This document shows positions 49,148 to 57,304 of a DNA stretch of 64,000 nucleotides, one piece after another (the first letter of the stretch is position 1; each line of letters begins with the position of its first letter). This stretch comes from Streptomyces tailanensis (GTDB taxonomy: Bacteria; Actinomycetota; Actinomycetes; Streptomycetales; Streptomycetaceae), in NCBI RefSeq assembly GCF_008386495.1, contig NZ_VTHJ01000007.1:62001-126000 (forward strand). Reading direction: 5' to 3'. The notes beneath the pieces were generated by a model. That model was given only the letters and a program-made list of their open reading frames with translations, made no database searches and had not been told where the DNA came from. The position numbers and the translations under genes are program-made.

Positions 49148-50380
49148 ATGAGCGGTGAAGTCAGCGGGTTCCTGGCCGGGTTCTTCGTGGCCGTACTACC
49201 CTTTCTCGCGGCCGGCTTCTGGCTGGGGCGCCGTACCGCCCGGCCCCGCAGCAGCCTCGGCGGACTCGGTACGCCCGTCGAGCACGCCACCTTCCAGACC
49301 TTGCACACCGCGACGCTCGCCGCGCCCCCGCTGCGCGCCGGCCTCACCGAGGAGACGGCCCGCAAGTCCGCCAAGCGGCTGCGCACCCTGCTCGGCACGG
49401 ACGCGCTGTGCCTCACGGACCATGAGTCGGTCCTCGTCTGGGAGGGAGTGGGGGAACACCACCGCGCCGAGATCATGGGACGGCTGGCGGGCCCCCTGGA
49501 GAGCGGCCGGGGCGAGGCCTTCCGCCTGACCTGCGACATCCTCGACTGCCCGGTGCGCTGGGCGGTTGTCGCCCCCCTCACCGTCGACGACCGCGTCCAC
49601 GGCGCGCTCGTCGCCTGCGCGCCCCTGGAGTCCGCCGTGCTCGTACGGGCCGCCGGCGAAGTCGCCCGCTGGGTCTCCGTACAGCTCGAACTCGCCGATC
49701 TCGACCAGTCCCGCACCCGCCTCATAGAGGCCGAGATCAAGGCCCTGCGCGCCCAGATCTCCCCGCATTTCATCTTCAACTCGCTCGCGGTGATCGCCTC
49801 GTTCGTCCGCACCGACCCCGAGCGCGCCCGCGAACTCCTCCTGGAATTCGCCGACTTCACCCGCTACTCGTTCCGCAGGCACGGCGACTTCACCACCCTC
49901 GCCGACGAACTCCACGCCATCGACCACTACTTGGCACTCGTCCGGGCCCGCTTCGGCGACCGTCTCTCCGTCACCCTCCAGATCGCCCCGGAGGTCCTGC
50001 CGGTCACCCTGCCCTTCCTCTGCCTCCAGCCCCTGGTCGAGAACGCCGTCAAGCACGGCCTCGAAGGCCGGACTGTGACTGCCGCGGGCAAGAGCCACAT
50101 CAGCATCACCGCCCAGGACGCGGGCGCCGAGGCGCTCGTCGTCATCGAGGACGACGGCGTCGGCATGGACCCCGCGCTGCTCCGCCGCATCCTGGCCGGC
50201 GACGTCAGCCCCTCGGGCGGCATCGGCCTCAGCAACGTCGACGAACGGCTCCGCCAGGTCTACGGCGACGACCACGGCCTCGTCATCGAGACCGCGGTCG
50301 GCGCGGGCATGAAGATCACCGCCCGACTGCCGAAGTACCAGCCGGGCGTACACCCGGACGGAGGAATACCCGGTGTCTGA
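49148..50380 (+). CDS. LytS-type sensor histidine kinase
   Basis: A 410-residue kinase. One N-terminal membrane helix (about 8-27) is followed by a GAF-like domain (about 55-200: KRLRTLLGTDALCLTDHESV, LDCPVRWAVVAPLTVDDRVH). The His_kinase domain has the phosphoacceptor in LRAQISPHFIFNSLAVIASF and the ATPase in PLVENAVKHGLEGR, VIEDDGVGMD and GGIGLSNVDERLRQVYG. It lacks the 5TM-LytS sensor module. AGGAGGTGAACG fixes the ATG at 49148. It is the natural partner of the LytTR regulator three genes upstream, separated by the symporter. Confidence 0.93.
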   Translation: MSGEVSGFLAGFFVAVLPFLAAGFWLGRRTARPRSSLGGLGTPVEHATFQTLHTATLAAPPLRAGLTEETARKSAKRLRTLLGTDALCLTDHESVLVWEGVGEHHRAEIMGRLAGPLESGRGEAFRLTCDILDCPVRWAVVAPLTVDDRVHGALVACAPLESAVLVRAAGEVARWVSVQLELADLDQSRTRLIEAEIKALRAQISPHFIFNSLAVIASFVRTDPERARELLLEFADFTRYSFRRHGDFTTLADELHAIDHYLALVRARFGDRLSVTLQIAPEVLPVTLPFLCLQPLVENAVKHGLEGRTVTAAGKSHISITAQDAGAEALVVIEDDGVGMDPALLRRILAGDVSPSGGIGLSNVDERLRQVYGDDHGLVIETAVGAGMKITARLPKYQPGVHPDGGIPGV

Positions 50381-50423
50381 AGGCCCGGAGTCCGAAGGCC
50401 AGGCACTCTCCGGGGCGCGGGCC

Positions 50424-50579
50424 TCAGGTGCGCGACGCCACCATCCCGAGCGTCAGCAGGCCGAGGACGACCCATCCGAACCACAGCCAGCCGTTGCTGC
50501 CGAGCGCCACCGAGTAGGCCGTCACCACGACCAGCCCACCTACGGTGAGCACCCCCATGGCCTTCGTCGAACCGGGCAT
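50424..50579 (-). CDS. Tiny two-helix membrane protein
   Basis: A 51-residue protein, PGSTKAMGVLTVGGLVVVTA then YSVALGSNGWLWFGWVVLGL and LTLGMVASRT, with two membrane helices and no known family. The ATG at 50579 has GAAGGGGTGTCGC upstream. It follows the Ser/Thr kinase gene by 14 bases on the same strand and may be part of that unit. A long overlapping frame in the same register inside the kinase gene is a shadow. Confidence 0.7.
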   Translation of the reverse strand: MPGSTKAMGVLTVGGLVVVTAYSVALGSNGWLWFGWVVLGLLTLGMVASRT

Positions 50580-50593
50580 CGCGACACCCCTTC

Positions 50594-52453
50594 TCAGGCT
50601 TCTTCTCCCTCCATGGTGCCCCCACTGGAGGAAATGACCGTACAGACGACGTAATGGGCGCCCTTTTTCCAGCCGTCCTCGCTGATCCAGTACTGGGAGC
50701 CGGTGACGGCGTCCTCGTAGCCGTACTCCTCCGGGGGCATGTTCCGCGCGCAGGCGGCCAGCGCCTTGGTGGTCGCCTCTTCGTAGGTCGTGCCGGCGGG
50801 CATCTCGTGGAAGCCGAGGACTTTCTGCTGATGGGGGCCCTGGCACGAGACGAGCCGGACCTTGGTTTCGGAGATCGGTTCGAGGCAGTCCTGCTTCTGC
50901 ATGGTGGCCGCATCGACGAACACGGTGCTCCCCACCTGGCGGTGGCGCCCGATCGGCCCGTACACCGGCCTGCGCTCGCCCAGCAGCAGACAGGCGACAC
51001 GGTGCCCAGCGGCGTCGAAGCCGTCGTCGGTCGGGGGCACCGGGTAGGAGCGGATGTCCACGAGATTCCCGCGGTCCTCCTCGGTGAGCTGTTCGCACAG
51101 GGCGGCCCCGCCCGCCTCGGCGTCCTCGGCGGAGGACGCCTCGTAGAAGGCCATCACCTGTCCATCCACCGCGGACCCCGTGCACTGGGGCACCAACCGG
51201 AGCCGCGGCGTGCCCTCGAACCGGGCGGCCGTCCAGGTGACGTCCACGCAGTCGCCGTCCTTCAGGGGCTCGGCCAGCCCGACGGCCTCCCCGTACGGCA
51301 GCGCCTCTCCACCGCTGCCGCCGTCCCCGCCCGGCAGGTTCCCCATCGCGTACCAGGCACCGCCCACCAGCAGGGTCAGGCCCAGTGCGGTCGCGACGCC
51401 GGCGAGCAGGGCCTTGCTGCGGTGAAAGCGGTGCCGCCCGGTGGAACCGGAGGGGTTCTCCGGCGGATACCACGGTGTCTCGTGCCGCACTCCGGAGCCG
51501 ATGATCTCGGGCTCCACCGTGTGCGTCCTCTCGCTGGCCCACTGCGGCTGGGAGCCGAGGTCGGGCTCCGTGCGGGGGTGGACCTGGGGCGTCACGATGG
51601 CGGAGAGCGCGGCCTCGGTCTCGGCGGCGTTGATCCGGCGCACGGGATCCTTGGCGAGCATGGCGGCCAGCAGCGACTCCAGGGCACCCGCGCGCAGCGT
51701 CGGCCGCGGTTCCTCCAGGACGACCGCGGTCAGGGCCGCGATCTCCGAGTCCCGGTCGAAGGGCCCGTACCCCTCCACGGCGTAGTACAGCGTGCAGCCC
51801 AGTGAGAACAGGTCGGCCGCGGCGGTCGGCGGCCCGCCCTGCGCCCGCTCGGGCGCCAGATATCCGGCGGTGCCGACCAGGACATGGGTAAGGGTGTACC
51901 GGGTCTCCTGGGTGTCGGGCTGGACGGATATGCCATAGTCGGTGAGCAGGACCCGGGCGTACGGCGATCCGATGCGGTCGGGGGCGAGCAGGATGTTGGC
52001 GGGTTTGACGTCCCGGTGCATCACGCCCCGCTCGTGCCCGGCGGTGAGCGCGTCCAGCACGGCGAGCCCGATACGGGCACACTCGGCCGGCGCGAGGGGC
52101 CCGCGCTGGGTGACGAGCGCCTTCAGATCGAGGGCGCCCGGCACGTACTCCATGACGATCCACGGCAGTTCCTCGTGCTCCAGGACGTCGTGCACGGTGA
52201 CCACGTGCGGGTGGCCGCGCAGTCCGGCGGCGTGCCGGGCCTCCGCGCGGGCCCGTGCGACCCGGGCTGTGCGGTCCCGCTCCGCCTCACCGGGACTGCG
52301 GAACACGATCTCCTTGAGCGCGACCTCGCAGTCCAACTGCTGGTCGTGCGCGAGCCAGACATGGCCCATGCCGCCGCTGCCCAGCCGGTTCAGCAGGAGG
52401 TAGCGGTCGGCGATGACCCGGCCGACTCCCGAATGCGGTGCTCCTGACTGCAT
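50594..52453 (-). CDS. Membrane Ser/Thr protein kinase
   Basis: A 619-residue Hanks-type kinase. The glycine loop RLGSGGMGHV, Lys47 in VALKEI, catalytic Asp148 in GVMHRDVKPANILL, DYG (172-174, in place of DFG) and GYLAPERAQ are all present. A membrane helix spans about 347-369. The extracellular part (about 370-619) has paired cysteines and repeated motifs KDGDCVDVTW, QKQDCLEPISETKVRLVSCQ and YGYEDAVTGSQYWISEDGW, resembling septum-formation/DUF-type sensor domains. It lacks PASTA repeats. The gene after it on the minus strand is tiny; the gene before it encodes a PASTA lipoprotein that may be its ligand or co-sensor. Confidence 0.94.
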   Translation of the reverse strand: MQSGAPHSGVGRVIADRYLLLNRLGSGGMGHVWLAHDQQLDCEVALKEIVFRSPGEAERDRTARVARARAEARHAAGLRGHPHVVTVHDVLEHEELPWIVMEYVPGALDLKALVTQRGPLAPAECARIGLAVLDALTAGHERGVMHRDVKPANILLAPDRIGSPYARVLLTDYGISVQPDTQETRYTLTHVLVGTAGYLAPERAQGGPPTAAADLFSLGCTLYYAVEGYGPFDRDSEIAALTAVVLEEPRPTLRAGALESLLAAMLAKDPVRRINAAETEAALSAIVTPQVHPRTEPDLGSQPQWASERTHTVEPEIIGSGVRHETPWYPPENPSGSTGRHRFHRSKALLAGVATALGLTLLVGGAWYAMGNLPGGDGGSGGEALPYGEAVGLAEPLKDGDCVDVTWTAARFEGTPRLRLVPQCTGSAVDGQVMAFYEASSAEDAEAGGAALCEQLTEEDRGNLVDIRSYPVPPTDDGFDAAGHRVACLLLGERRPVYGPIGRHRQVGSTVFVDAATMQKQDCLEPISETKVRLVSCQGPHQQKVLGFHEMPAGTTYEEATTKALAACARNMPPEEYGYEDAVTGSQYWISEDGWKKGAHYVVCTVISSSGGTMEGEEA

Positions 52454-52469
52454 CGGTCACTCCCAGGGG

Positions 52470-53957
52470 TCAGATCCATACGGGCTGGGCCGGGTCCTCT
52501 ACGGGGGCTCCGGGATCGCCTCCGGGGTCTCCGGGATCGCCCGAGTCTCCGGGATCTCCCGGGTTCTCGGACGGGGGATCGCTGGACGGTTCGGGATCCG
52601 GCGGCGGGGCGACGCTGGTGGGACTGACCTCTGGCGTACTGGGGTCGGGGTCCGGCGGGGGAGGGAGCGCACTCGACTTGGAGGGCGTCGGGGTGGAGGT
52701 GGGGGTCGGTTTCGGCGTGGGAGTAGGCGTGGGCGTCGGGCTCGGTGTGGGCTTCTCGGGGCTGGACCTGGTCGCCGAGGGTGTGTCGCTGGGCTCCGGC
52801 GAGGACTCGGTCTGCGAGGGCGTGTCGCTGGACTCCGGCGACTCGGTCTCCGTGGGGGTGCCGGTGCCGTGCGTCGGCGAGGAGTCCGTCCCCGAGGGAT
52901 CGGTCGGACCGGGACCCGTACCTGTGCCCGTGCCCGTCTCCGTGGGCTCGGGCCCGCTCGGTGTATCCGTATTCCTGCCGGGCCAGTCCACGTTCAGCGC
53001 CACGGCCGCACCGAACGTCAACTCGGTGCCCGGCCCGGGCTGCGACCCGGTCACCGGCGCGTCACCCGGCGGCATCTCGTCCCCGGCGACCGTCACCGCG
53101 AGGCCCTTGGCGGCCATGGCCGCACTGGCCTGGCCGAACGTCATCCCCTGCACGCGCGGCACGGCCTGCCGCTCACGCGTGTCGAACGTCTCGTCGGACT
53201 CGCCCGTAGAGCCGACCTCCCGGCTGATGCCCCTGTCGGAGTCCTCGACGTCGACGAGCTTGATCTCCTTCAGCTGCTCGGGCGCCGGCTTGACGACGAC
53301 CGGGGCGGACTCGTCGTAGCCGTCCCACTTCTTGTTGTCGTCGTCGAATTCGACCTTGATGTCTTTGGGGTCCTCGTCGAACGCCTGCAGCGGGTTTCCG
53401 CAGCTGCACTTCACGGCGGGCAGACCCTGTTCGTCCACCAATACGGCGATGCCCGCCTCCAGCAGTGCATCGAACGGGACCCCCTTGCCCCCCTTGTAGT
53501 CGTGATTCTTCACAAGGGTGTCGTGACGCAACAGAACGGGCGTGAGATCGTCGAGATAATTCCCGATGCCATCGATTTCGACGCCCGCGATGTCGGCCCA
53601 TACCTGAGCCTTTTTCTTGTTCTTGGGGTCGCTGAGGAAATCCTCGAGCTTGTCGACGTCGCAGACCTTCGGCTTCCGCGTGCCCCCGTACAGCCCCGGT
53701 GTGTTGCCCTGCTGCAGGCCGCTGTGCGGCTCCTGGGAGGTGATGCCGGGCTCGTCCCGGCCCAGCCGCTCGCCCTCGTCGAAGAAGGGCGCCAGGGACG
53801 GCACGCCCGCGGCCACCGCCTTCACCGCGAAGAACGTCGGAACCGAGTCACCGCATCCGCTGAGGATCACCACCCCCATCACCAGGACGGCTATCCTCCG
53901 GACGGCCGATTTCCCGGCCTTTCGCAAACATGTTCGCAAGCATGCGTGAATTGTCAT
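52470..53957 (-). CDS. DUF6777-like lipoprotein with PASTA domain and Pro-rich tail
   Basis: A 495-residue lipoprotein. The lipobox VILSGC places the lipidated residue at Cys35. Residues about 40-250 resemble the DUF6777 domain, with FLSDPKNKKKAQVWADIAGV and a CSC pair at 184-186. A single PASTA repeat spans about 266-323 (PRVQGMTFGQASAAMAAKGL, GSQPGPGTELTFGAAVALNV). The last 170 residues are low-complexity Pro/Thr/Ser/Glu/Asp repeats, a likely wall-spanning stalk. The ATG at 53957 follows GGGGGAG. Seventeen bases separate it from the kinase, so the two form an operon. PASTA binds muropeptides in other proteins. Confidence 0.85.
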   Translation of the reverse strand: MTIHACLRTCLRKAGKSAVRRIAVLVMGVVILSGCGDSVPTFFAVKAVAAGVPSLAPFFDEGERLGRDEPGITSQEPHSGLQQGNTPGLYGGTRKPKVCDVDKLEDFLSDPKNKKKAQVWADIAGVEIDGIGNYLDDLTPVLLRHDTLVKNHDYKGGKGVPFDALLEAGIAVLVDEQGLPAVKCSCGNPLQAFDEDPKDIKVEFDDDNKKWDGYDESAPVVVKPAPEQLKEIKLVDVEDSDRGISREVGSTGESDETFDTRERQAVPRVQGMTFGQASAAMAAKGLAVTVAGDEMPPGDAPVTGSQPGPGTELTFGAAVALNVDWPGRNTDTPSGPEPTETGTGTGTGPGPTDPSGTDSSPTHGTGTPTETESPESSDTPSQTESSPEPSDTPSATRSSPEKPTPSPTPTPTPTPKPTPTSTPTPSKSSALPPPPDPDPSTPEVSPTSVAPPPDPEPSSDPPSENPGDPGDSGDPGDPGGDPGAPVEDPAQPVWI

Positions 53958-54018
53958 GACCGCTCCCCCTGGCGGTTTCCCCCGTCGCCCCGCAGAGCGG
54001 AAGCAGGGCTCACGCATC

Positions 54019-54049
54019 ATGCTACTGAATGGCAAAGCCTCTCAGTCAA
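54019..54049 (-). promoter_or_regulatory. Possible promoter of the PASTA lipoprotein-kinase operon
   Basis: TTGACT (54049-54044) and TAGCAT (54024-54019) on the minus strand have a 19-bp spacer, a little long. The surrounding 54030-54115 is unusually AT-rich for the window. Confidence 0.3.
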
Positions 54050-54114
54050 GGAAAATACAAATGTGCGGTCGTGTGGCCAGACAAAAGAAATGGGGCCGGA
54101 AAAAGAATTGTGAC

Positions 54115-55059
54115 TCAGCGACTGCGTGCGTTGAGTGAGGCCAGATAGGCGTTGTACGCCTCGAGTTCCTTGTCGCCGTCCCGGTCGGCCGCCCGGTCCT
54201 GACGCCGGGCCTGGCGCGACTCGGAGCCGTACCACTGGAAGAGCAGCGCGAGCAGCACCAGCACCGAGGGGATCTCGCTGAACGCCCAGGCGATGCCACC
54301 GGCCGCGTTCTGGTCGGCGAGCGCGTCGATGCCGAGGGAGGCGGGCGGGTTCTCGTACGTCTTCACCATCGGCGTGGACGCCATCATCAACGCGATGCCG
54401 AAGAACGCGTGGAACGGCATGCCCGCGAACAGCTCCAGCATCCGCATCAGATAGCCCGGTCGGTGCGGCCCGGGATCCACGCCCATGATCGGCCAGAAAA
54501 AGAACAGCCCGACCGCGAGGAAGTGGAGCATCATCGTGACGTGCCCCGGCTTCGACCCCATCAGGAAGTCGAACATCGGCGTGAAGTACAGCGCGTACAG
54601 GCTCGCGATGAACATCGGGATCGTGAACGCCGGGTGCGTGACGATCCGCATGTACCAGCTGTGCAGCAGCATCAGCAGCAGCTCACGAGGCCCCTTCCGC
54701 CCCTTGCCCGCCACCGGCAACGCCCGCAGCGCCAACGTGATCGGCGCCCCCAGCAACAACACGATCGGTGCCAACATACTGATCACCATGTGCTGCACCA
54801 TGTGCACGCTGAACATGACCATGCCGTAGTCATTCAGCCCGGTGCAGGTCACGAGCAGCACGAGCAGCACACCGACGACGAAGGAGACGGTACGCCCGAC
54901 GGGCCACTTGTCCCCCCGCCGCACGAGCCGCACGACCCCCCAGCCGTACAGCCCCAGCCCCAGGAGGCAGGCGACGAGGAAGAACGGATCCGCCGACCAG
55001 GCAAGCCCTCGCCCCAAGGTGAAGGGCAGGAGATCCATGCCATGCCCGCTGTGATCCAT
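54115..55059 (-). CDS. Cytochrome c oxidase assembly factor CtaG-like membrane protein
   Basis: A 314-residue caa3_CtaG-family protein needed for copper insertion into heme-copper oxidases. It starts DHSGHGMDLLPFTLGRGL, has seven helices, and shows TCTGLNDYGMVMFSVHMVQH, MLAPIVLLLGAPITLALRAL, LYALYFTPMFDFLM and FFFWPIMGVDPGPHRPG. Many conserved His and Met residues could ligate copper. The ATG at 55059 has GGAGCC upstream. The charged tail QARRQDRAADRDGDKELEAY is cytoplasmic. Confidence 0.92.
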   Translation of the reverse strand: MDHSGHGMDLLPFTLGRGLAWSADPFFLVACLLGLGLYGWGVVRLVRRGDKWPVGRTVSFVVGVLLVLLVTCTGLNDYGMVMFSVHMVQHMVISMLAPIVLLLGAPITLALRALPVAGKGRKGPRELLLMLLHSWYMRIVTHPAFTIPMFIASLYALYFTPMFDFLMGSKPGHVTMMLHFLAVGLFFFWPIMGVDPGPHRPGYLMRMLELFAGMPFHAFFGIALMMASTPMVKTYENPPASLGIDALADQNAAGGIAWAFSEIPSVLVLLALLFQWYGSESRQARRQDRAADRDGDKELEAYNAYLASLNARSR

Positions 55060-55143
55060 GACGCCGGCTCCAGATTCGTGGGGTTGAACGCAGTCCAGAC
55101 TAGAACCGCCCAGGTCGATCACTACGACCGGGGGCCGGTACAA

Positions 55144-55222
55144 CGCGCCCCGAAAGGGGCGCGTGGCTGTGTCGAATATGCGGCTCCGCTGCGTGGGCGC
55201 GACAAGCCCCCACAAACCCGCA
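55144..55222. terminator. Hairpin terminator downstream of pfkA, dispersed repeat copy C
   Basis: CGCGCCCC-GAAA-GGGGCGCG (55144-55163), followed by TGGCTGTGTCGAATATGCGG and CTCCGCTGCGTGGGCGCG. It lies beyond the pfkA stop. The long downstream flank is shared with copy D at 59257-59325, which is inverted. Confidence 0.7.
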
Positions 55223-55269
55223 CCCGCCGAACAACCTGCTGAACCGAGCTCGTAGTCGCGGGCCGAAAC

Positions 55270-56295
55270 CTAAAGCACGCACTCCGCCTCGGCGTACCGC
55301 TCCTCCGGCACCGTCTTCAGCGTCTCCACGGCCTCGGCCAACGGCACCGTCACGATGTCGGTACCCCGAAGCGCCGTCATCTTCCCGAACTCCCCCCGGT
55401 GCACGGCCTCCACCGCATGCCACCCGAAGCGAGTCGCCAGCACCCGGTCGTACGCGGTCGGAGTCCCGCCTCGCTGCACATGCCCGAGGATCACCGGCCG
55501 CGCCTCCTTGCCGAGGCGCGCCTCCAGCTCCACGGACAGCTGCCGCGCGATCCCCGCGAACCGCTCGTGCCCGTAGATGTCCTTGCCGCCCTCGTCGAAC
55601 TCCATGGACCCGGCCTTCGGCTTGGCCCCCTCCGCCGCCACGACGATCGCGAACCGCTTGCCCGCCTCGAAGCGTTCGCCGACACGCGCCGCCAACTCCT
55701 CGATGTCGAAGGGCCGTTCCGGTACGACGATGGCGTGCGCGCCGGCCGCCATGCCGGAGTGGAGCGCGATCCAGCCGGTGTGGCGGCCCATGACCTCCAC
55801 GACGAGGACACGCTGATGGGACTCGGCGGTGGTCTTCAGCCGGTCCAGCGCGTCGGTCGCCACGCCCACGGCCGTGTCGAAGCCGAAGGTGACGTCCGTG
55901 ACCGCGATGTCGTTGTCGATGGTCTTCGGCACACCCACGACGGGCAGACCGTTGTCCGACATCAGCCGGGCCGCCTTGAGCGTGCCCTCACCGCCGATGG
56001 GGATGATCGCGTCGAGGCCGAGCTCCTCGAGATGGCCCTTGGCCCGCTGCACACCGTCCCGCAGATGCGAGGGCTGGACCCGGGAGGAGCCGAGGATCGT
56101 GCCGCCGCGGGCCAGGATGCCGGCCACGGCGTCGAGGTCGAGCTTGAGGTAGTCGCACTCCAGGAGGCCTTTCCAGCCGTCCCGGAAGCCGATGACCTCG
56201 TCGCCGTGGTCGACGACGGCACGGTGCACGACGGACCGGATGACGGCGTTCAGCCCGGGGCAGTCGCCGCCGGACGTGAGGACACCAATGCGCAT
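55270..56295 (-). CDS. pfkA: 6-phosphofructokinase
   Basis: A 341-residue glycolytic kinase phosphorylating fructose 6-phosphate. It has RIGVLTSGGDCPGLNAVIRS, GGEGTLKAARLMSDNG (the GGEGT form used by ATP-dependent actinobacterial enzymes), PKTIDNDIAVTDVTFGFDTA, VEVMGRHTGWIALHSG, and the substrate site HVQRGGTPTAYDRVLATRFG. The ATG at 56295 gives the standard start. The C-terminus VPEERYAEAECVL is complete. It ends before terminator copy C. Streptomyces carries several pfkA genes; which one this is cannot be told from sequence alone. Confidence 0.97.
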   Translation of the reverse strand: MRIGVLTSGGDCPGLNAVIRSVVHRAVVDHGDEVIGFRDGWKGLLECDYLKLDLDAVAGILARGGTILGSSRVQPSHLRDGVQRAKGHLEELGLDAIIPIGGEGTLKAARLMSDNGLPVVGVPKTIDNDIAVTDVTFGFDTAVGVATDALDRLKTTAESHQRVLVVEVMGRHTGWIALHSGMAAGAHAIVVPERPFDIEELAARVGERFEAGKRFAIVVAAEGAKPKAGSMEFDEGGKDIYGHERFAGIARQLSVELEARLGKEARPVILGHVQRGGTPTAYDRVLATRFGWHAVEAVHRGEFGKMTALRGTDIVTVPLAEAVETLKTVPEERYAEAECVL

Positions 56296-56421
56296 AGCCC
56301 GAATACCTTCTCGACGTGGGCCGGGTCCGGACCGCGCTGTCCGGCAGGAATCCCCGCCACCCTACCGGCGGCAGGGGCCGTCGCCGTAGCGGGCGTCCGC
56401 CTGCTGGACGCCCCCGCACAG

Positions 56422-56489
56422 GTGAGCGGAGCCCTGGTCAGACGGGCTGTCACACGTGAGCGGAGGCACCTTCAGACGGGCTGCCGAAC
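56422..56489. repeat. Imperfect 34-bp tandem repeat
   Basis: Copy 1 (56422-56455) and copy 2 (56456-56489) both start GTGAGCGGAG and carry TCAGACGGGCTG about 15 bases later. The repeat lies between gatD and pfkA, upstream of the pfkA promoter. The rest of this 257-bp spacer shows nothing clear. Confidence 0.6.
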
Positions 56490-56552
56490 GGGTTCTCGGG
56501 CGGCTCCCGCAAGGCTGCTGAGGAACCGTTTCTCACCCTCTTCGACCCAGCG

Positions 56553-57281
56553 TCACGCGGGCTGCGTGGCCGCCGCGATGCGCTCGCCCCGCAGCGCCTC
56601 GAACCAGCGGTCGTCGGTCGGCGGCAGCGCGTTCACATCGAGCGCCAGCTTCAGCAGCAGGTCGGCGATCTGCGGGTTCCGCGCGAGCACGGGACCGTGC
56701 ATGTACGTGCCGAACACGGTGTCGTTGTACGCGCCCTCCGTGCCGTCCCCCGTGCCGTTGCCCTTGCCGAGCCGCACGTTGGCGAACGGGCGGGCGGTGG
56801 GGCCGAGGTGGGTGATGCCCTGGTGGTTCTCGAAGCCGGTCAGCTGGGGCAGACCGAGGCGCGGGTCGATGTCCGCGAGGACGTCACCGACGCACCGCTC
56901 GCCCTCACCACGCGTCGTGACCACGTCGAGCAGCCCGAGGCCCGGCTCACGCTGCCCGAGGTCGTTGACGAACTCGTGGCCGAGGATCTGGTAGCCGGCG
57001 CAGACCGCGAAGACGATCGCGCCGTTGTTCACCGCCTGGTACAGATGCCCGTCGCGGCGCAGCCGCTCGGCGGCGAGCCGCTGCGGACGGTCCTCGCCGC
57101 CGCCGATCAGATAGATGTCGCCGGAGGTCGGGATCGGCTGGTCGCTGCGCACGTCCAGACGGGCCACGTCGAGGCCGCGCTGGCGCGCCCGACGCTCCAC
57201 GACCAGGACGTTGCCCTGGTCGCCGTAGGTGCTGAGCAGGTCCGGGTAGACCCAGACGACCCGCAGGCTGTTGTCACTCAT
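56553..57281 (-). CDS. gatD: Lipid II isoglutaminyl synthase, glutaminase subunit
   Basis: A 242-residue class I glutamine amidotransferase that supplies ammonia to MurT for amidation of D-Glu in lipid II. It begins LRVVWVYPDLLSTYGDQGNV, with the nucleophile in IVFAVCAGYQILGHEF and catalytic His in FGTYMHGPVLARNPQ. The ATG at 57281 follows GAGGGGAACTC. It starts 23 bases after murT and forms an operon with it. The pair is essential-type cell-wall machinery in Gram-positives. Confidence 0.95.
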   Translation of the reverse strand: MSDNSLRVVWVYPDLLSTYGDQGNVLVVERRARQRGLDVARLDVRSDQPIPTSGDIYLIGGGEDRPQRLAAERLRRDGHLYQAVNNGAIVFAVCAGYQILGHEFVNDLGQREPGLGLLDVVTTRGEGERCVGDVLADIDPRLGLPQLTGFENHQGITHLGPTARPFANVRLGKGNGTGDGTEGAYNDTVFGTYMHGPVLARNPQIADLLLKLALDVNALPPTDDRWFEALRGERIAAATQPA

Positions 57282-57304
57282 GAGTTCCCCTCGAGTCCTC
57301 GTGG

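Noticed and set aside
50580..52163. Minus-strand frame extending the 51-residue membrane protein upstream
   Set aside because: The extension overlaps the kinase gene in another frame and is Arg/Gly-rich shadow.
52413..54113. 566-codon plus-strand frame opposite the PASTA lipoprotein
   Set aside because: Shadow caused by the low-complexity Pro/Thr-rich tail on the other strand.
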